In this document: positions 9,472-20,109 of the stretch, piece after piece | Numbering within the stretch: the first letter of the stretch is position 1 | How the letters are laid out: each line of letters opens with the position of its first letter | Origin: Acidobacteriota bacterium | GTDB taxonomy: Bacteria > Acidobacteriota > UBA6911 | Length of the DNA stretch: 44,620 nt | Assembly: GCA_031271905.1 (NCBI GenBank) | Contig: JAISUT010000006.1 | Coordinates: forward strand, 1 to 44,620 | Direction of reading: 5' to 3' | Notes under the pieces: model-generated | The model's input: the letters and a program-made list of their open reading frames with translations, nothing else | What the model was told of the DNA's origin: nothing | The model's database searches: none | Translations under genes and position numbers: made by a program

Positions 9472-12400
9472 ATGCGTTTCCGGTCCGTACTGGTTTTGAT
9501 CGTCGCCGTAGCCATAACGTGTTTGTCTGGAGTTCCCGAAGCCGCCGCGCAAAAGCGGGTCGCGGGCACGGTGAACCCCAACGCCAACGCCTACAACGAC
9601 ACGGCGGAGATATACAATCCGGCGACCGGGACGACGACGCCGACCGCCGGCCAGCTCGCCACGGCGCGCGAGGGGGCCATCGCGGCCCGGTTGACCAACG
9701 GCAAGGTGCTGGTCGCGGGCGGCTCCGACAACAACTACCTGCGGAGCGCGGAGCTGTACTCCCCGTCCACGGGCCTGTTCGACGAGACCGGCGACATGCA
9801 GTCCACCCGGGGCGGCGCGACCGGCTTGACGCTCTCCGGCGGCGCGGTGCTGCTCATCGGCGGCTACAACGGCAACTACGTCCAGACGATGGAGCAGTAC
9901 GACCCGGTGGCGGAGACCTTCAGCGTGGCGTCCTCGCAGATGACCACCACGCGCCAGCGCGCGACGGCGACGCTGCTCGCGGACGGCACCGTGCTCATCG
10001 CCGGCGGGTTCAACGGCTCCTTCCTCGCCAGCGCCGAGATCTACGACCCCTCCCAGAGGACGGTCGCCGCCACCGAGGACATGGACGACGCCCGCGTCGG
10101 GCACGGCGCCGTGCGCCTCCTGAACAACAAGGTGCTGGTCGTCGGCGGTTGCACCTACACCAACTCCAGCGAGTCGGTCTGCGACAGGTACCTGTCCTCG
10201 GCGGAAGTCTACGACGCGACCGAATGGACCTTCGAGCTCACGGCCGGGGCGTTGCACGACGCGCGCAGGGACGCCACGGTCACCCTGCTCCCCAACGGCA
10301 AAGTGCTGGTCGTCGGCGGGACCAACGCCACCGGCGCCCTGGCGAGCGCCGAGATCTTCGACCCGGCGACGGGCACGTTCACGCTTACGGGGAGCATGGG
10401 CTCGGCGCGGGTCCACCACACCGCCACGATGCTGAACGACGGCACGGGCAGGGTGCTGATAGCCGGCGGCGAGGACGCGAGCGGCCCCCTGCAAAGCATG
10501 GAGCTTTACGACCCCGCCACGGGGACCTTCTCCCCGGTCGGCGCGATGACCGTCCCGCGCAGCAATCACGCCGCCGTGGCGTTGACCGACGGCACAATCC
10601 TCCTGGTCGGCGGCAGCAGGGCCGCCAAGCTGGTCTTCGACGTCAACGAGCAGGTGCTCGGCGACAACGTGGGCGGGGACATCTGGTTCACCCCCGACTC
10701 GCTGACCGGCTACGTCGCCTACACCGGCTCCGGGACGGTCGTGACGTTCTCGACGGCGACGGCGGCGGTGACAAGCCGCATCTACACGGGCGGGAACCCC
10801 GTCTTCATCACGCCGGTCCTGGGCGACCAATACCTGCTGGTGGTCTCGGCGATGGACAACAAGATATTCAAGATCGACGTCGCGACCAGCGCCGTCACCG
10901 CCTACACGTTCGCAGGGGCGACCTTCGGCTTCGGCAGCCGCATCGAGCTGTCCCCCGACGGCGCGACCGGCTACATCTCCTCCACGGGGACGGGCGCGGT
11001 GATCAAGTTCGACGTCGCCGGCGGCGGCGAGCTGGGGCGGTTCACGGGCTTGCGCGCCCCCGCGCAGGTCACCGTGACCCCGGACGGCGGCGCCATCCTG
11101 GTCGTGGACGCCGCATCGGACACCGTGACGGGCGTCAACACCGCAGGGATGACCTTCAAGTACACGTTCGCCCCGAAGGATCGCTACTATCCGGCGAACT
11201 TCACCATCAGCAACAAAGTGGTCTTGAACAGCGCCGGCGACATAGCCTTCATCGCCAGCCAGGACACCTCGTCGGTCTCCGACACCTATTCCGCAGGCTT
11301 CATCTTCGACCCTGCGGACGGCGAGTGGATACTGGACGACGAGGACGATGACACCGGCGGCGACGACGAGGCCGACGACGGCATCTACGCCGTGGGCTAC
11401 GGCCCCGCCTACACCACGCTCGCCCCGGTCACCATCGACGGCGTCACGCAGGACTACTGGATCGTGCTCACGCAGAACTACCTGTCCCTGGTGCCCACCA
11501 TCGACCCGCGCAACGACGCGGTGGTGGACGAGGGCGTCTTCGCGACGAACTACGCCATCTCCGGGCAGCCGATGGGCTCGTCCAACGTCGTCATAGTCGG
11601 CAACCATGCGTTTTTCGCCGCCGCCACGACCGACAACATCTTGCAGATGGACTTGGCGACCGGCGCCATCATCGGCGCCTACCTCGTCGGCGACAACCCG
11701 AACCTGGGGCCCGACCAGCCCATCAGCCTGGCGATGTCCCCCGACGGCTCGACATTGGCGGCCATGAGCTTCGTCACCAACGAAGTCAACCTGCTGATCG
11801 ACTCCTACGCCTACCGGCAGACCCGCTACATCAGCCAGCAGGACCGCTTCACCGGCCTGTCGATCATCAACACCGACTCCCAGCCCGCGCGGATCGTCGT
11901 CACGGCGAAGACCAACGGCGGCATCGACTATTACACCTACGCCGACGACGAGATCACGAACCCGGTGGAGGTGACCATCCCTGCCGGGGCGCAACTGTCG
12001 ATCGACGTCTCGACGCTGTTCGGCTTGGACAACAGCCTCGCCAACGAGGGCTACATCTCCGTCGACAGCGACCAGCCGGTGATCATCGGCTTCACGGCGG
12101 TCGGGCAGATCCAGAGCGGCTACATGGGAGGCTTCCCGAACTCCCCGTACACGCGCTCGCTGGAGGGCAGCAAGTTCTACGCCACGAGCGACGTGTCGCA
12201 CGACTGGATCATCCCCGAGATCCCTGAGGACGACGACGCCACGACCGAGGTCAGCCTCGTGAACCCGTGGTACTCCGCCTCCTCGTACACCGTGACCCAC
12301 TACGGCACCGACGGGACGGAGATGGAGGTCGAGGAGAAGTCCCTCGCCGCGTCCGCGCGCGAGGCGACCACCGCGACCGGCGTCACGAGCAACGCCGCCA

Positions 12401-14367
12401 AGGGCCAGGTCGTGGTCATCGGCGGCAACGACGACAGCGCGACGCAGCAGAACGCGGAGATCTTCGACAGCGCCTCGCTCAGCTACCTCTCCGCCACGGC
12501 GACCACCGCGCCGCGCCAAGGGCATTCCGCCGCGCCGCTGATCAACGGCAAGGTGCTGGTCGCGGGGGGGCGCAACGGCTACGACATCCTGAACACCGCC
12601 GAGCTGTACAACCCTTCGACCGGCGCGTTCACCTCCGCCCCCGGCGCGATGAACGTCGAGCGCTACAGGCACACCGCCACGCGCCTGCTCAACAGCCTGG
12701 TGCTCCTGGCGGGCGGGCAGACCTCGCTTTCGATCACCAAGACGGCGGAGTTGTACGACTACTCGACCGGCTCGTTCACCTTCACGGCGGGAGAGATGAC
12801 CATGCCGCGCGACGCGCACACCGCCACGCGCCTGGACAACGGCAAGGTGCTGCTCATCGGCGGCATGGACGGCGTGGGCGTGACCGCCACGGCGGAGATA
12901 TACGATCCGGCGACGGAGACCTTCACGGCGACCGGCTCCATGTCCGACCCGCGCGTGTTGCACACGGCGACGCTGCTCTCGGACGGCAGGGTCTTGGTCG
13001 TCGGCGGCTACAACGGCGACTACCTGGACTCCGCGGAGATATACGACCCGGCGACGGGGGCCTTCACCAGGGTCGCCCTGATGGCCACCGCGCGCAGCAA
13101 CCACACGGCGACGCTGCTCTCGGACGGCACGGTGCTGGTCGCCGGCGGCAGGAACGCCTCCACGGAGGACACGGGCGGGTTGGAGACCGCCGAGGTCTAC
13201 GACCCCTCGACCAACCTGTTCTCCGCCACCGGCAACAACATGAGCACCTACCGCAGCTACCATACGGCGGTGAACCTCCAGGATGACGCCGAGGGGAACA
13301 ACGACCGCGTCATCGTCAGCGGCGGCTTCGGCATCGCCGTCGCGTCCATCTCCGACGAGGACGTGGAGGTGGGTGCGCTCGCGACCTCGGACATCTACAC
13401 CCCGGGGACGCGCCTCTTCACCACGGTGTCCTCGAACATGTCCTACGCGCGCATCGGGCACACCGCGCTCCTGATGGACGAGACCGTCACCTCCGGCTAC
13501 CTGAGGGTGCAATCCGACCAGGGGATACTGGGGTCGGAGAGCTTCACCCGGGAGGCGGGCGGCGCCCCGGCGTCGGTGGACGCCATCGACATGGCGAAAT
13601 ACGCCGGCGTCACGACGCTCTACTCGCCGCGCTTCGTCTTGGGCGACGACGGCACGACCGCGCCCGGCACCACCGACCGGATAACGCTGCTGAACGTCAT
13701 CAACGGCAACGAGGACGCCGCGAACGTGACCATCAGGCTCCACCTCCCGGGCGGCGTGGTGGTCTGCAAGCCCTACGCGCTCGCCGCCAATGCGCAGATC
13801 AAGGGGGCGCTGACCGACGTCTGCCGCGACCCCGCCCCCGCCCTCCCGGCGTCTGGGGAAGGCTGGATAGAGGTGGTGAGCGACAAGGACAGCGTCGTCG
13901 GCGTCGTGTCCTTCACCGACGCCACCCTCAAGTACCTGGGGGGGTTCGAGCTTTCCGGCACGCCGGCGACCGACTTCGTGTTCCCGCTGGCGTCCGAGGA
14001 CGCCGACTTTGAAACGGTGCTCACCTTCCTGAACTCCGGATCGGCGACGGCTTCGGCGACCTTGGACTTGTGCAACCAGATATTCAACCTGTCCGTCGAT
14101 GCGCTCGGCAACGCGATCGTCGCAGACACGAACGGCAACGGCATCGACGAGGTGAGCGGCGCGGTGACCGGCGGTTGCACCTCGACGACGTTTTCGCTGG
14201 CGGGGGGGGCGAACCTTTCCGGCACCCTCTCCAGCCTGACGGGGGCGGCGGTGAACATGACCACGGGATATGTCCGGGTCACGTCGTCACAGCCCCTGCA
14301 CGGCATGGGCGAGTTGCGCGCGAAAGACCTGCGCTTCATCACCCCCGTGCCCCCGGTGGAGCAGTGA
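9472..14367 (+). CDS. giant exported multi-propeller (Kelch) protein
   Basis: The 1631-aa product has a signal peptide (MRFRSVLVLIVAVAITCLSG, cleavage near AAAQ-27). Residues 45-393 hold seven Kelch-type repeats of the form AEIYDPATGTF...GKVLVAGG, one predicted seven-bladed propeller. Residues 394-780 look like a YncE/surface-layer-type propeller (SPDGATGYIS, TPDGGAILVVDAASDTV) interrupted by a very acidic stretch (DDEDDDTGGDDEADDG). Residues 790-970 look like a beta-sandwich. A second Kelch block (about 975-1333, six to seven repeats) is followed by a second sandwich (1340-1631), so the architecture appears duplicated. No catalytic residues or anchor are recognised. It is likely a secreted or surface adhesive/binding protein; function is unknown. 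Confidence 0.9.
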   Translation: MRFRSVLVLIVAVAITCLSGVPEAAAQKRVAGTVNPNANAYNDTAEIYNPATGTTTPTAGQLATAREGAIAARLTNGKVLVAGGSDNNYLRSAELYSPSTGLFDETGDMQSTRGGATGLTLSGGAVLLIGGYNGNYVQTMEQYDPVAETFSVASSQMTTTRQRATATLLADGTVLIAGGFNGSFLASAEIYDPSQRTVAATEDMDDARVGHGAVRLLNNKVLVVGGCTYTNSSESVCDRYLSSAEVYDATEWTFELTAGALHDARRDATVTLLPNGKVLVVGGTNATGALASAEIFDPATGTFTLTGSMGSARVHHTATMLNDGTGRVLIAGGEDASGPLQSMELYDPATGTFSPVGAMTVPRSNHAAVALTDGTILLVGGSRAAKLVFDVNEQVLGDNVGGDIWFTPDSLTGYVAYTGSGTVVTFSTATAAVTSRIYTGGNPVFITPVLGDQYLLVVSAMDNKIFKIDVATSAVTAYTFAGATFGFGSRIELSPDGATGYISSTGTGAVIKFDVAGGGELGRFTGLRAPAQVTVTPDGGAILVVDAASDTVTGVNTAGMTFKYTFAPKDRYYPANFTISNKVVLNSAGDIAFIASQDTSSVSDTYSAGFIFDPADGEWILDDEDDDTGGDDEADDGIYAVGYGPAYTTLAPVTIDGVTQDYWIVLTQNYLSLVPTIDPRNDAVVDEGVFATNYAISGQPMGSSNVVIVGNHAFFAAATTDNILQMDLATGAIIGAYLVGDNPNLGPDQPISLAMSPDGSTLAAMSFVTNEVNLLIDSYAYRQTRYISQQDRFTGLSIINTDSQPARIVVTAKTNGGIDYYTYADDEITNPVEVTIPAGAQLSIDVSTLFGLDNSLANEGYISVDSDQPVIIGFTAVGQIQSGYMGGFPNSPYTRSLEGSKFYATSDVSHDWIIPEIPEDDDATTEVSLVNPWYSASSYTVTHYGTDGTEMEVEEKSLAASAREATTATGVTSNAAKGQVVVIGGNDDSATQQNAEIFDSASLSYLSATATTAPRQGHSAAPLINGKVLVAGGRNGYDILNTAELYNPSTGAFTSAPGAMNVERYRHTATRLLNSLVLLAGGQTSLSITKTAELYDYSTGSFTFTAGEMTMPRDAHTATRLDNGKVLLIGGMDGVGVTATAEIYDPATETFTATGSMSDPRVLHTATLLSDGRVLVVGGYNGDYLDSAEIYDPATGAFTRVALMATARSNHTATLLSDGTVLVAGGRNASTEDTGGLETAEVYDPSTNLFSATGNNMSTYRSYHTAVNLQDDAEGNNDRVIVSGGFGIAVASISDEDVEVGALATSDIYTPGTRLFTTVSSNMSYARIGHTALLMDETVTSGYLRVQSDQGILGSESFTREAGGAPASVDAIDMAKYAGVTTLYSPRFVLGDDGTTAPGTTDRITLLNVINGNEDAANVTIRLHLPGGVVVCKPYALAANAQIKGALTDVCRDPAPALPASGEGWIEVVSDKDSVVGVVSFTDATLKYLGGFELSGTPATDFVFPLASEDADFETVLTFLNSGSATASATLDLCNQIFNLSVDALGNAIVADTNGNGIDEVSGAVTGGCTSTTFSLAGGANLSGTLSSLTGAAVNMTTGYVRVTSSQPLHGMGELRAKDLRFITPVPPVEQ

Positions 14368-14399
14368 CGGCATTGTCGTCGTGGAGTCTCGTCGCTTGA

Positions 14400-14539
14400 C
14401 GGAGCCTCTAAAAAGCTCGCAGGCGAGGCGTCGCCTCGCAGGTCGAAAAGCGGAGCCTGCCGAGACGAATGGGCATTTCGACCAAGGAGCAACGCAGCGT
14501 CCGGGGTCTTTAGGGGTTTTAGAGGTTTTAGAGGTTCCC
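14400..14539 (+). repeat. dispersed terminal-inverted-repeat element, copy A
   Basis: A 140-bp element starts GGAGCCTCTAAAAAGCTCGC and ends TTTTAGAGGTTCCC, giving inverted termini of about 14 bp. The core shares GAAAAGCGGAG, AATGGGCATTT and GCAACGCAGC with copies at 14941 and 38601. Its right end carries a small tandem expansion of TTTTAGAGG. No coding capacity is visible, so it resembles a MITE or other non-autonomous intergenic element. It lies between the propeller gene and the rpsO promoter. Confidence 0.75.
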
Positions 14540-14549
14540 TTAAAAAAGT

Positions 14550-14578
14550 TTGCAGCCCCCCGGAAGGGATGGTAATAT
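14550..14578 (+). promoter_or_regulatory. promoter of rpsO
   Basis: TTGCAG (14550-14555) and TAATAT (14573-14578) are spaced by 17 nt, and the -10 is extended by TGG. It begins 10 nt after the end of repeat copy A, so the element abuts but does not include it. Confidence 0.55.
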
Positions 14579-14618
14579 CACTGCTTTGTTTAACCTCATG
14601 GATGTGCGGAGGCTTAGA

Positions 14619-14888
14619 TTGTCACTGACAGCAGAGAGAAAAACGGAACTCATCGGAACCTATCGGACGCATGGAACCGACACCGGTTCGCCTGAAGTGC
14701 AGATCGCCATTTTGAGCGAGAAGATCAGCTATCTGACCGAGCATTTCAAGGTCCATGCCAAAGACCACCACTCCCGCAGGGGGCTCCTGCGCATGGTGGG
14801 GAGGCGGCGCCGCCTTCTGGACTACCTGAAGGAGAAGGACGTCGCGCGCTACCGGACGATCATCACCAGTCTCGGCATCCGCAAATAG
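14619..14888 (+). CDS. rpsO: 30S ribosomal protein S15
   Basis: The 89-aa protein, the usual S15 length, binds 16S rRNA in the platform. The hallmark DTGSPEVQ and [23 protein letters not shown] are present. The start codon is TTG at 14619, decided by a GGAGG at 14608-14612 spaced 6 nt and by the exact family length; in-frame ATGs further upstream would add unrelated residues. It is followed by a terminator hairpin and then pnp, the common rpsO-pnp order, but two copies of a dispersed repeat bracket the gene. Confidence 0.97.
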   Translation: MSLTAERKTELIGTYRTHGTDTGSPEVQIAILSEKISYLTEHFKVHAKDHHSRRGLLRMVGRRRRLLDYLKEKDVARYRTIITSLGIRK

Positions 14889-14903
14889 CACAGTCGTGTC
14901 GTG

Positions 14904-14939
14904 GGCGGGACGGAGGCCCGTGGCCTCCACCCCGCCTTT
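14904..14939 (+). terminator. rho-independent-like terminator after rpsO
   Basis: Stem GGCGGG (14904-14909) plus GGAGGCC (14912-14918) pairs with GGCCTCC (14922-14928) and CCCGCC (14931-14936) around a 3-nt loop, followed by TTT. It starts 15 nt after the rpsO stop. The short U run suggests partial termination, leaving some read-through to pnp. Confidence 0.6.
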
Positions 14940-14940
14940 G

Positions 14941-15062
14941 GGGAACCTCTAAAAAGCTCGCAGGCAAGGCGTCGCCGCAGATTGAAAAGCGGAGTTTACC
15001 AAGGTAAATGGGCATTTCCGATCAAGGCGCAACGCAGCATCCGGGTTTTTTCGCAGGTTCCC
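14941..15062 (+). repeat. dispersed terminal-inverted-repeat element, copy B
   Basis: A 122-bp copy begins GGGAACCTCTAAAAAGCTCG and ends GCAGGTTCCC, in the same orientation as copy A. It shares the internal AAAGCGGAGTTTACC, AAATGGGCATTT and GCGCAACGCAGCATCCGGG with the other copies. It lies immediately behind the rpsO terminator, so rpsO sits between two direct copies about 400 bp apart. Confidence 0.75.
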
Positions 15063-15070
15063 TTGAGTCA

Positions 15071-15182
15071 GTCCCATGCGATTTGTCCATCCCGTCGTCT
15101 CACTTGATTTCAAGTCTGGCTTCACAAGTCTGTTTCAGCAAATTATGGGCGCTGGAAATGGGCGCGACGAATCGCACGGGAC
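15071..15182. repeat. 112-bp inverted-repeat element in the pnp leader region
   Basis: Terminal 17-bp arms at 15071-15087 (GTCCCATGCGATTTGTC) and 15166-15182 (GACGAATCGCACGGGAC) match at 15 of 17 positions, with one mismatch being a G-U pair in RNA. They enclose 78 nt that include a short ACTTGATTTCAAGT palindrome. It could be a small MITE or a structured RNA leader; I see no second copy in the window. Confidence 0.45.
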
Positions 15183-15200
15183 GTTGTACGAAACAAAGGG

Positions 15201-15233
15201 CGCCCGCGAAAAGCCCGCAGGCTTTCGCAGGCG
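15201..15233 (+). terminator. GC-rich hairpin upstream of pnp
   Basis: Arms CGCC-GCGAAA-GCC (15201-15215) and GGC-TTTCGC-GGCG (15220-15233), with small bulges, close a CGCA loop. The hairpin is followed by TAATCTTTCTTTG. It could attenuate transcription entering pnp or end transcripts from the left; the T-rich tail is imperfect. Confidence 0.35.
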
Positions 15234-15259
15234 GCCGTAATCTTTCTTTGGGGCCGGGT

Positions 15260-15337
15260 GAATTATGGATTATGAGTTATGAGTTAAAGGCTATCCGTTT
15301 CGCATAGCCCTTAACTCAGTGCTCATAATCATAATTC
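15260..15337. repeat. long AT-rich inverted repeat in the pnp leader
   Basis: Arms 15260-15294 and 15304-15337 pair over about 33 bp with a few mismatches (GAATTATGGATTATGAG with CTCATAATCATAATTC; GGCTAT with ATAGCC) around a 9-nt loop. They are built from repeated TTATGA-like units, and more of these units follow up to 15350. The hairpin ends 56 nt before the pnp ATG. In E. coli the pnp leader has an RNase III-cleaved hairpin used for autoregulation; a similar role here is inference. With the elements above it accounts for the 505-bp gap 14889-15393. Confidence 0.6.
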
Positions 15338-15393
15338 CTAATTCATGATTCCCGTCTGACGCGCCCCTTCGAACCAACCGATTTGGAGGAACT

Positions 15394-17604
<2,211 letters not shown>

Positions 17605-17682
17605 TTGTCGGCTGTTGGTTATCGGTCGGCGGGCGTCCGTTCCCAGGCGGATCGGCACCCGCCGGCTAAAGGCTGGGAAACG

Positions 17683-18438
17683 ATGAACCCTCGACAGATC
17701 CACGCCTTGCTGGAGCAGGTGCGCGATGGGGCGTTGACCCCCGACCAGGGGCTGGAGCGCCTGAAGCACCTTCCGTTTGAAGACTTGGGCTACGCTCGCG
17801 TAGACCATCACCGCGCGTTGCGCGCGGGCTTCCCCGAGGTGGTCTTCGGCAGGGGGAAGACTCCCGCGCAGGTCGTCGGCATCGTCAAGAGCCTGTCGCG
17901 CCAAAAATCAAACATCCTGGTCACCCGCACCGACGCGGAGACCTTCAAAAAGGTGCGCCGCGTCGCGCGCAAGGCCGAGTTCAACGAGGCGGCGCGGGCG
18001 ATCACGGTCGTCAACGACACGGAGGTCTACGGCGAAGGCGTCGTCTACATCGTCTGCGCGGGGACGTCCGACATCCCGGTCGCGGAGGAGGCGGCGCTGA
18101 CGGCGCGGCTCATGGGCAACGACGTGCGCTCTTCCTACGACGTGGGGGTGGCGGGCATCCACCGCCTGCTCAGCATCCGCGACGCGCTGACCGAGGCGTC
18201 GGTGGTGATCGTGGTCGCGGGGATGGAAGGGGCGCTCGCGAGCGTGGTGGGCGGCCTCCTGAGCGTGCCGGTGATCGCAGTCCCCACCAGCGTCGGCTAC
18301 GGCAGCAACTTCGGCGGCCTGTCCGCGCTCCTGGCGATGCTCAACAGTTGCGCCTCGAACGTGGTGACGGTGAACATCGACAACGGCTTCGGCGCGGGCT
18401 ACGTCGCCAGCCTCATCAACCGCAAGCGCGCGCGCTGA
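17683..18438 (+). CDS. larB: LarB, nickel-pincer cofactor synthase (P2CMN synthase)
   Basis: The 251-aa AIR-carboxylase-like protein is predicted to carboxylate and hydrolyse nicotinic acid adenine dinucleotide to the biscarboxylic mononucleotide precursor of the lactate racemase nickel-pincer cofactor. It has the N-terminal helical LarB segment (LLEQVRDGALTPDQGLERLKHLPFEDLGYARVDHHR, seen over residues 6-45) and the PurE-like core with CAGTSDIPVAEEA, VGVAGIHRLL, VVAGMEGALASVVGG and PTSVGYG. ATG 17683 is chosen over an upstream frame opening at 17605 because the homology starts there. No larC, larE or larA is seen in the window. It follows pnp by 78 nt. Confidence 0.92.
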   Translation: MNPRQIHALLEQVRDGALTPDQGLERLKHLPFEDLGYARVDHHRALRAGFPEVVFGRGKTPAQVVGIVKSLSRQKSNILVTRTDAETFKKVRRVARKAEFNEAARAITVVNDTEVYGEGVVYIVCAGTSDIPVAEEAALTARLMGNDVRSSYDVGVAGIHRLLSIRDALTEASVVIVVAGMEGALASVVGGLLSVPVIAVPTSVGYGSNFGGLSALLAMLNSCASNVVTVNIDNGFGAGYVASLINRKRAR

Positions 18439-18453
18439 CCCCCCCTCCCGCCG

Positions 18454-19641
18454 TCACGCGATGGCGGTGGACATCACGTCGATGCACAGCACCCGCTCCC
18501 CCGGCAGGAGGTGCATGTAGGTGGCGACGTGCTCCTTGGTGGTGACGTTCTTATAGACGTCCGACAGGAAGCTGCGCCGCCCCGCGCGCAACGCGCGCAA
18601 CCCTTCGCCGAAAAACCCCCGGAAGAACCATGACGAGCCGACGTCCGCGTCTCGCACGAGCATCTGCCCCCGGAGCCCGGCTTGGCAGGTGTTGGATCGC
18701 TGTCGCCCGTGAATGTCGCAGACGAAGCAACGGATGCAGTAGTACGGCAACTTCCCGGCGAACTCCAGGAGCGCGCGCGGGGCGGCGACCTCGTCACCGT
18801 CCGGGATGAGGTCTTTGAACGCCTCGACGTCCCCGTCCATCTCTTGCGTCAATTCGTGGCGGCGGCGGATCCCCACCAGGTCGAGGTGGGTCCTGACCGA
18901 GAGGATGTTCCCGAGCAGGTCGCGGTTCTCGAACTCCGCGTCCATCTCCGGGCGCGCCTTGGAGAACACGTAGCCCTGGAAGAACCGCCCCTTGGCGGTC
19001 ACGCACCGTTCCAGTTGGTAGGCGGTCTCCACGCCCTCAAACAGCAAGTCGAAACCGGAGATGTCGCCGAACGCGCTCATGGCTCGGCAGATCTCGAAGA
19101 AGGAGCGGTGGCTGTCCACCTTTTGCACGATGGAGCTGTCGATCTTCACGATGTCGGGGTTGACGTAGGCGATGCGCTCGACGCTGCTGGCACCCTTGCC
19201 GAAGTCGTCGATGGCGAGGAGGCACCCCTCCCTCCTATAGGAGACCAGGAGCCTGCCGAACTCGTCGTTGTCCGAGAGCAGCTCCTCCTCGGTCACCTCG
19301 ATGACGACGCCACCCGGATCTATGTCCAGGCTGGAGAGTTCGTGCAGGATGGTCTCCTCGCTCCGACGGTGGCTTATCCAGGACGGCTTCACGTTCAGGA
19401 ACAGCTTGGCGCGCGGTCGCGTGGAGGCGAACCGCTCCAGCGCCAGGCGGCGGACATGGCGGTCCAGGGACAGCTTGTCCCGGTCGGGGACGGCGGGGTC
19501 TTCAAACACGGGGCCGAGGCTGCGCACCGCGCCGGAACGCACCTCGCGCGCCAGCACCTCGTAGGCGAAGACGTCCATGTCATCGACGGCGACGATGGGC
19601 TGGAAGAAGGGGACGACGTATTGCAAATCCGGGAGGCTCAT
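18454..19641 (-). CDS. EAL-domain c-di-GMP phosphodiesterase with YkuI-like C-terminal domain
   Basis: The 395-aa cytoplasmic protein has an EAL domain at about 8-240 with the residues for catalysis: E28 in YEVLAR, N in LFLNVKPSW, E in VIEVTEEE, the DDFGKG loop, K in DIVKID, E in LFEGVE, and QGYVF. The domain order (EAL first, then a PAS/Cache-like sensor region, about 250-395, with TYMHLLPGERVLCIDV) is that of Bacillus YkuI. It should hydrolyse c-di-GMP. It follows a hemerythrin gene by 15 nt in one operon, and a diguanylate cyclase gene is divergent from that pair. ATG 19641 gives a full domain. Confidence 0.93.
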   Translation of the reverse strand: MSLPDLQYVVPFFQPIVAVDDMDVFAYEVLAREVRSGAVRSLGPVFEDPAVPDRDKLSLDRHVRRLALERFASTRPRAKLFLNVKPSWISHRRSEETILHELSSLDIDPGGVVIEVTEEELLSDNDEFGRLLVSYRREGCLLAIDDFGKGASSVERIAYVNPDIVKIDSSIVQKVDSHRSFFEICRAMSAFGDISGFDLLFEGVETAYQLERCVTAKGRFFQGYVFSKARPEMDAEFENRDLLGNILSVRTHLDLVGIRRRHELTQEMDGDVEAFKDLIPDGDEVAAPRALLEFAGKLPYYCIRCFVCDIHGRQRSNTCQAGLRGQMLVRDADVGSSWFFRGFFGEGLRALRAGRRSFLSDVYKNVTTKEHVATYMHLLPGERVLCIDVMSTAIA

Positions 19642-19656
19642 GGCGACACCCCCGCC

Positions 19657-20109
19657 CTAGGCTTCGCCCACGGTCACGCAGTCCGCCTCACAGGGCGCAA
19701 GCCGCGAGACGTAGTCCGCGACGACCGTGGCGTACTGCCGGTCGCATTTGTTTATATGCTCCATCCACCAGACCTTCAGGAACCGGAGGTAGATGTCCGG
19801 GTCGCACAGGCGGACGCTCTCGCTGGCGGTGAAGAACGACTCCCGGATCAGGTCGCCGTGCAGGCGCCGGTGTTCGTCCAGCCCCTCGTAGCCCGCCGCC
19901 CGCAACAGCTCTTCCTCCGTGGAGAAGTGCAGCTTGGTGTAGCAGTCCATCATGGCGAAGGCGGTGGTGAGGAAATACTCCCCCTTGTCTTGGCGGACGA
20001 AAAAGCCCAGCGAGTTGATGACGCTGACGATCCCGCGATGCTGGTCGTCGATGAGCGGGATGCCGAGGTTGTTCACGTCTTTCCATTGAATCACTAGCGA
20101 ACAGTTCAT
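19657..20109 (-). CDS. bacteriohemerythrin
   Basis: The 150-aa four-helix di-iron O2-binding protein has the complete ligand set H24, H61, E65, H80, H84, H118 and D123, in IDDQHRG, LHFSTEEE, DEHRRLHGDL and WWMEHINKCD. The start ATG 20109 has a GGAGAGG Shine-Dalgarno; the longer upstream frame has no such signal and no homology. The adjacent EAL gene suggests it senses O2 or redox state for c-di-GMP turnover rather than serving in bulk storage; that is inference from context. Confidence 0.93.
   Translation of the reverse strand: MNCSLVIQWKDVNNLGIPLIDDQHRGIVSVINSLGFFVRQDKGEYFLTTAFAMMDCYTKLHFSTEEELLRAAGYEGLDEHRRLHGDLIRESFFTASESVRLCDPDIYLRFLKVWWMEHINKCDRQYATVVADYVSRLAPCEADCVTVGEA

Noticed and set aside
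9307-13743. Open frame of about 1478 codons on the minus strand, opposite the propeller gene
   Set aside because: It mirrors the GC-rich third positions of the plus-strand gene, is Arg/Val/Asp/His-rich low-complexity sequence without domains, and lacks a ribosome site. Similar shadows opposite mop (3493-5760), pnp (15343-17904), ftsK (22122-24422) and the RND gene (33435-36362) were rejected for the same reason.
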